Origin: an uncultured Campylobacter sp. | Lineage (GTDB): Bacteria; Campylobacterota; Campylobacteria; Campylobacterales; Campylobacteraceae | Assembly (NCBI RefSeq): GCF_938018035.1 | Contig: NZ_CALIJF010000325.1 | Location: 1-5,428 of the forward strand | DNA length: 5,428 nt | Direction of reading: 5' to 3' | Shown: in pieces, positions 5,389 through 5,428 of the stretch | Layout: every line of letters begins with the position of its first letter | Numbering within the stretch: position 1 is the first letter of the stretch | Position numbers and translations under genes: made by a program | Notes under the pieces: generated by a model | The model's input: only the letters and a program-made list of their open reading frames with translations | Databases searched by the model: none | What the model was told of the DNA's origin: nothing

Positions 5389-5428
5389 ACTTAAAAATCT
5401 ATAAATTTAATTATCGATTTTCCATTTT

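Overview
The window looks like chromosomal DNA from a Campylobacter-type epsilonproteobacterium (Campylobacterota). The evidence is an ftsW-murG pair with Campylobacter-like proteins, strong AAGGA-type ribosome sites, and non-coding DNA full of AAATTTTAAAATTT-like words, which end genes in a Lys-Phe-stop signature. The fairly GC-rich core genes point to an oral, gracilis/showae/curvus-like species rather than C. jejuni. The species call is inference from memory of these genomes.

Bases 1-1768 hold no gene I can support. The stretch has short AT-rich palindromic words, a degenerate 66-bp-period tandem duplication at 68-189, several diverged short repeats and some GC-rich inverted repeats. Open frames exist on both strands and overlap each other, but none has a ribosome site or a recognisable protein. 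It may be decayed coding DNA or a long intergenic repeat region.

Bases 1769-4078 carry two core cell-wall genes on the + strand. ftsW (TTG start) encodes the septal SEDS peptidoglycan glycosyltransferase. murG encodes the glycosyltransferase that makes lipid II. MurG supplies the substrate, lipid II is flipped across the membrane, and FtsW polymerises it at the division site. The 135-bp gap between them contains an inverted repeat.

Bases 4079-4342 are a convergent intergenic region with a hairpin that probably ends transcription from one or both sides. Bases 4343-5346, on the - strand, form a compact two-gene unit. The first gene encodes a small membrane protein with an Asn/Lys/Glu-rich hydrophilic head. 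The second, 17 bp later, encodes a secreted cysteine-rich Sel1-like-repeat protein resembling the Helicobacter Hcp family. This unit is clearly more AT-rich than murG (19 of 60 bases G+C at 4561-4620 against 39 of 60 at 3421-3480), which suggests an accessory or acquired module. Its probable promoter has a six-base G tract just upstream of the -10 box. I see no tRNA, rRNA, CRISPR array or transposase, and no clearly new multi-gene system. The two-gene unit is the best candidate for something undescribed.
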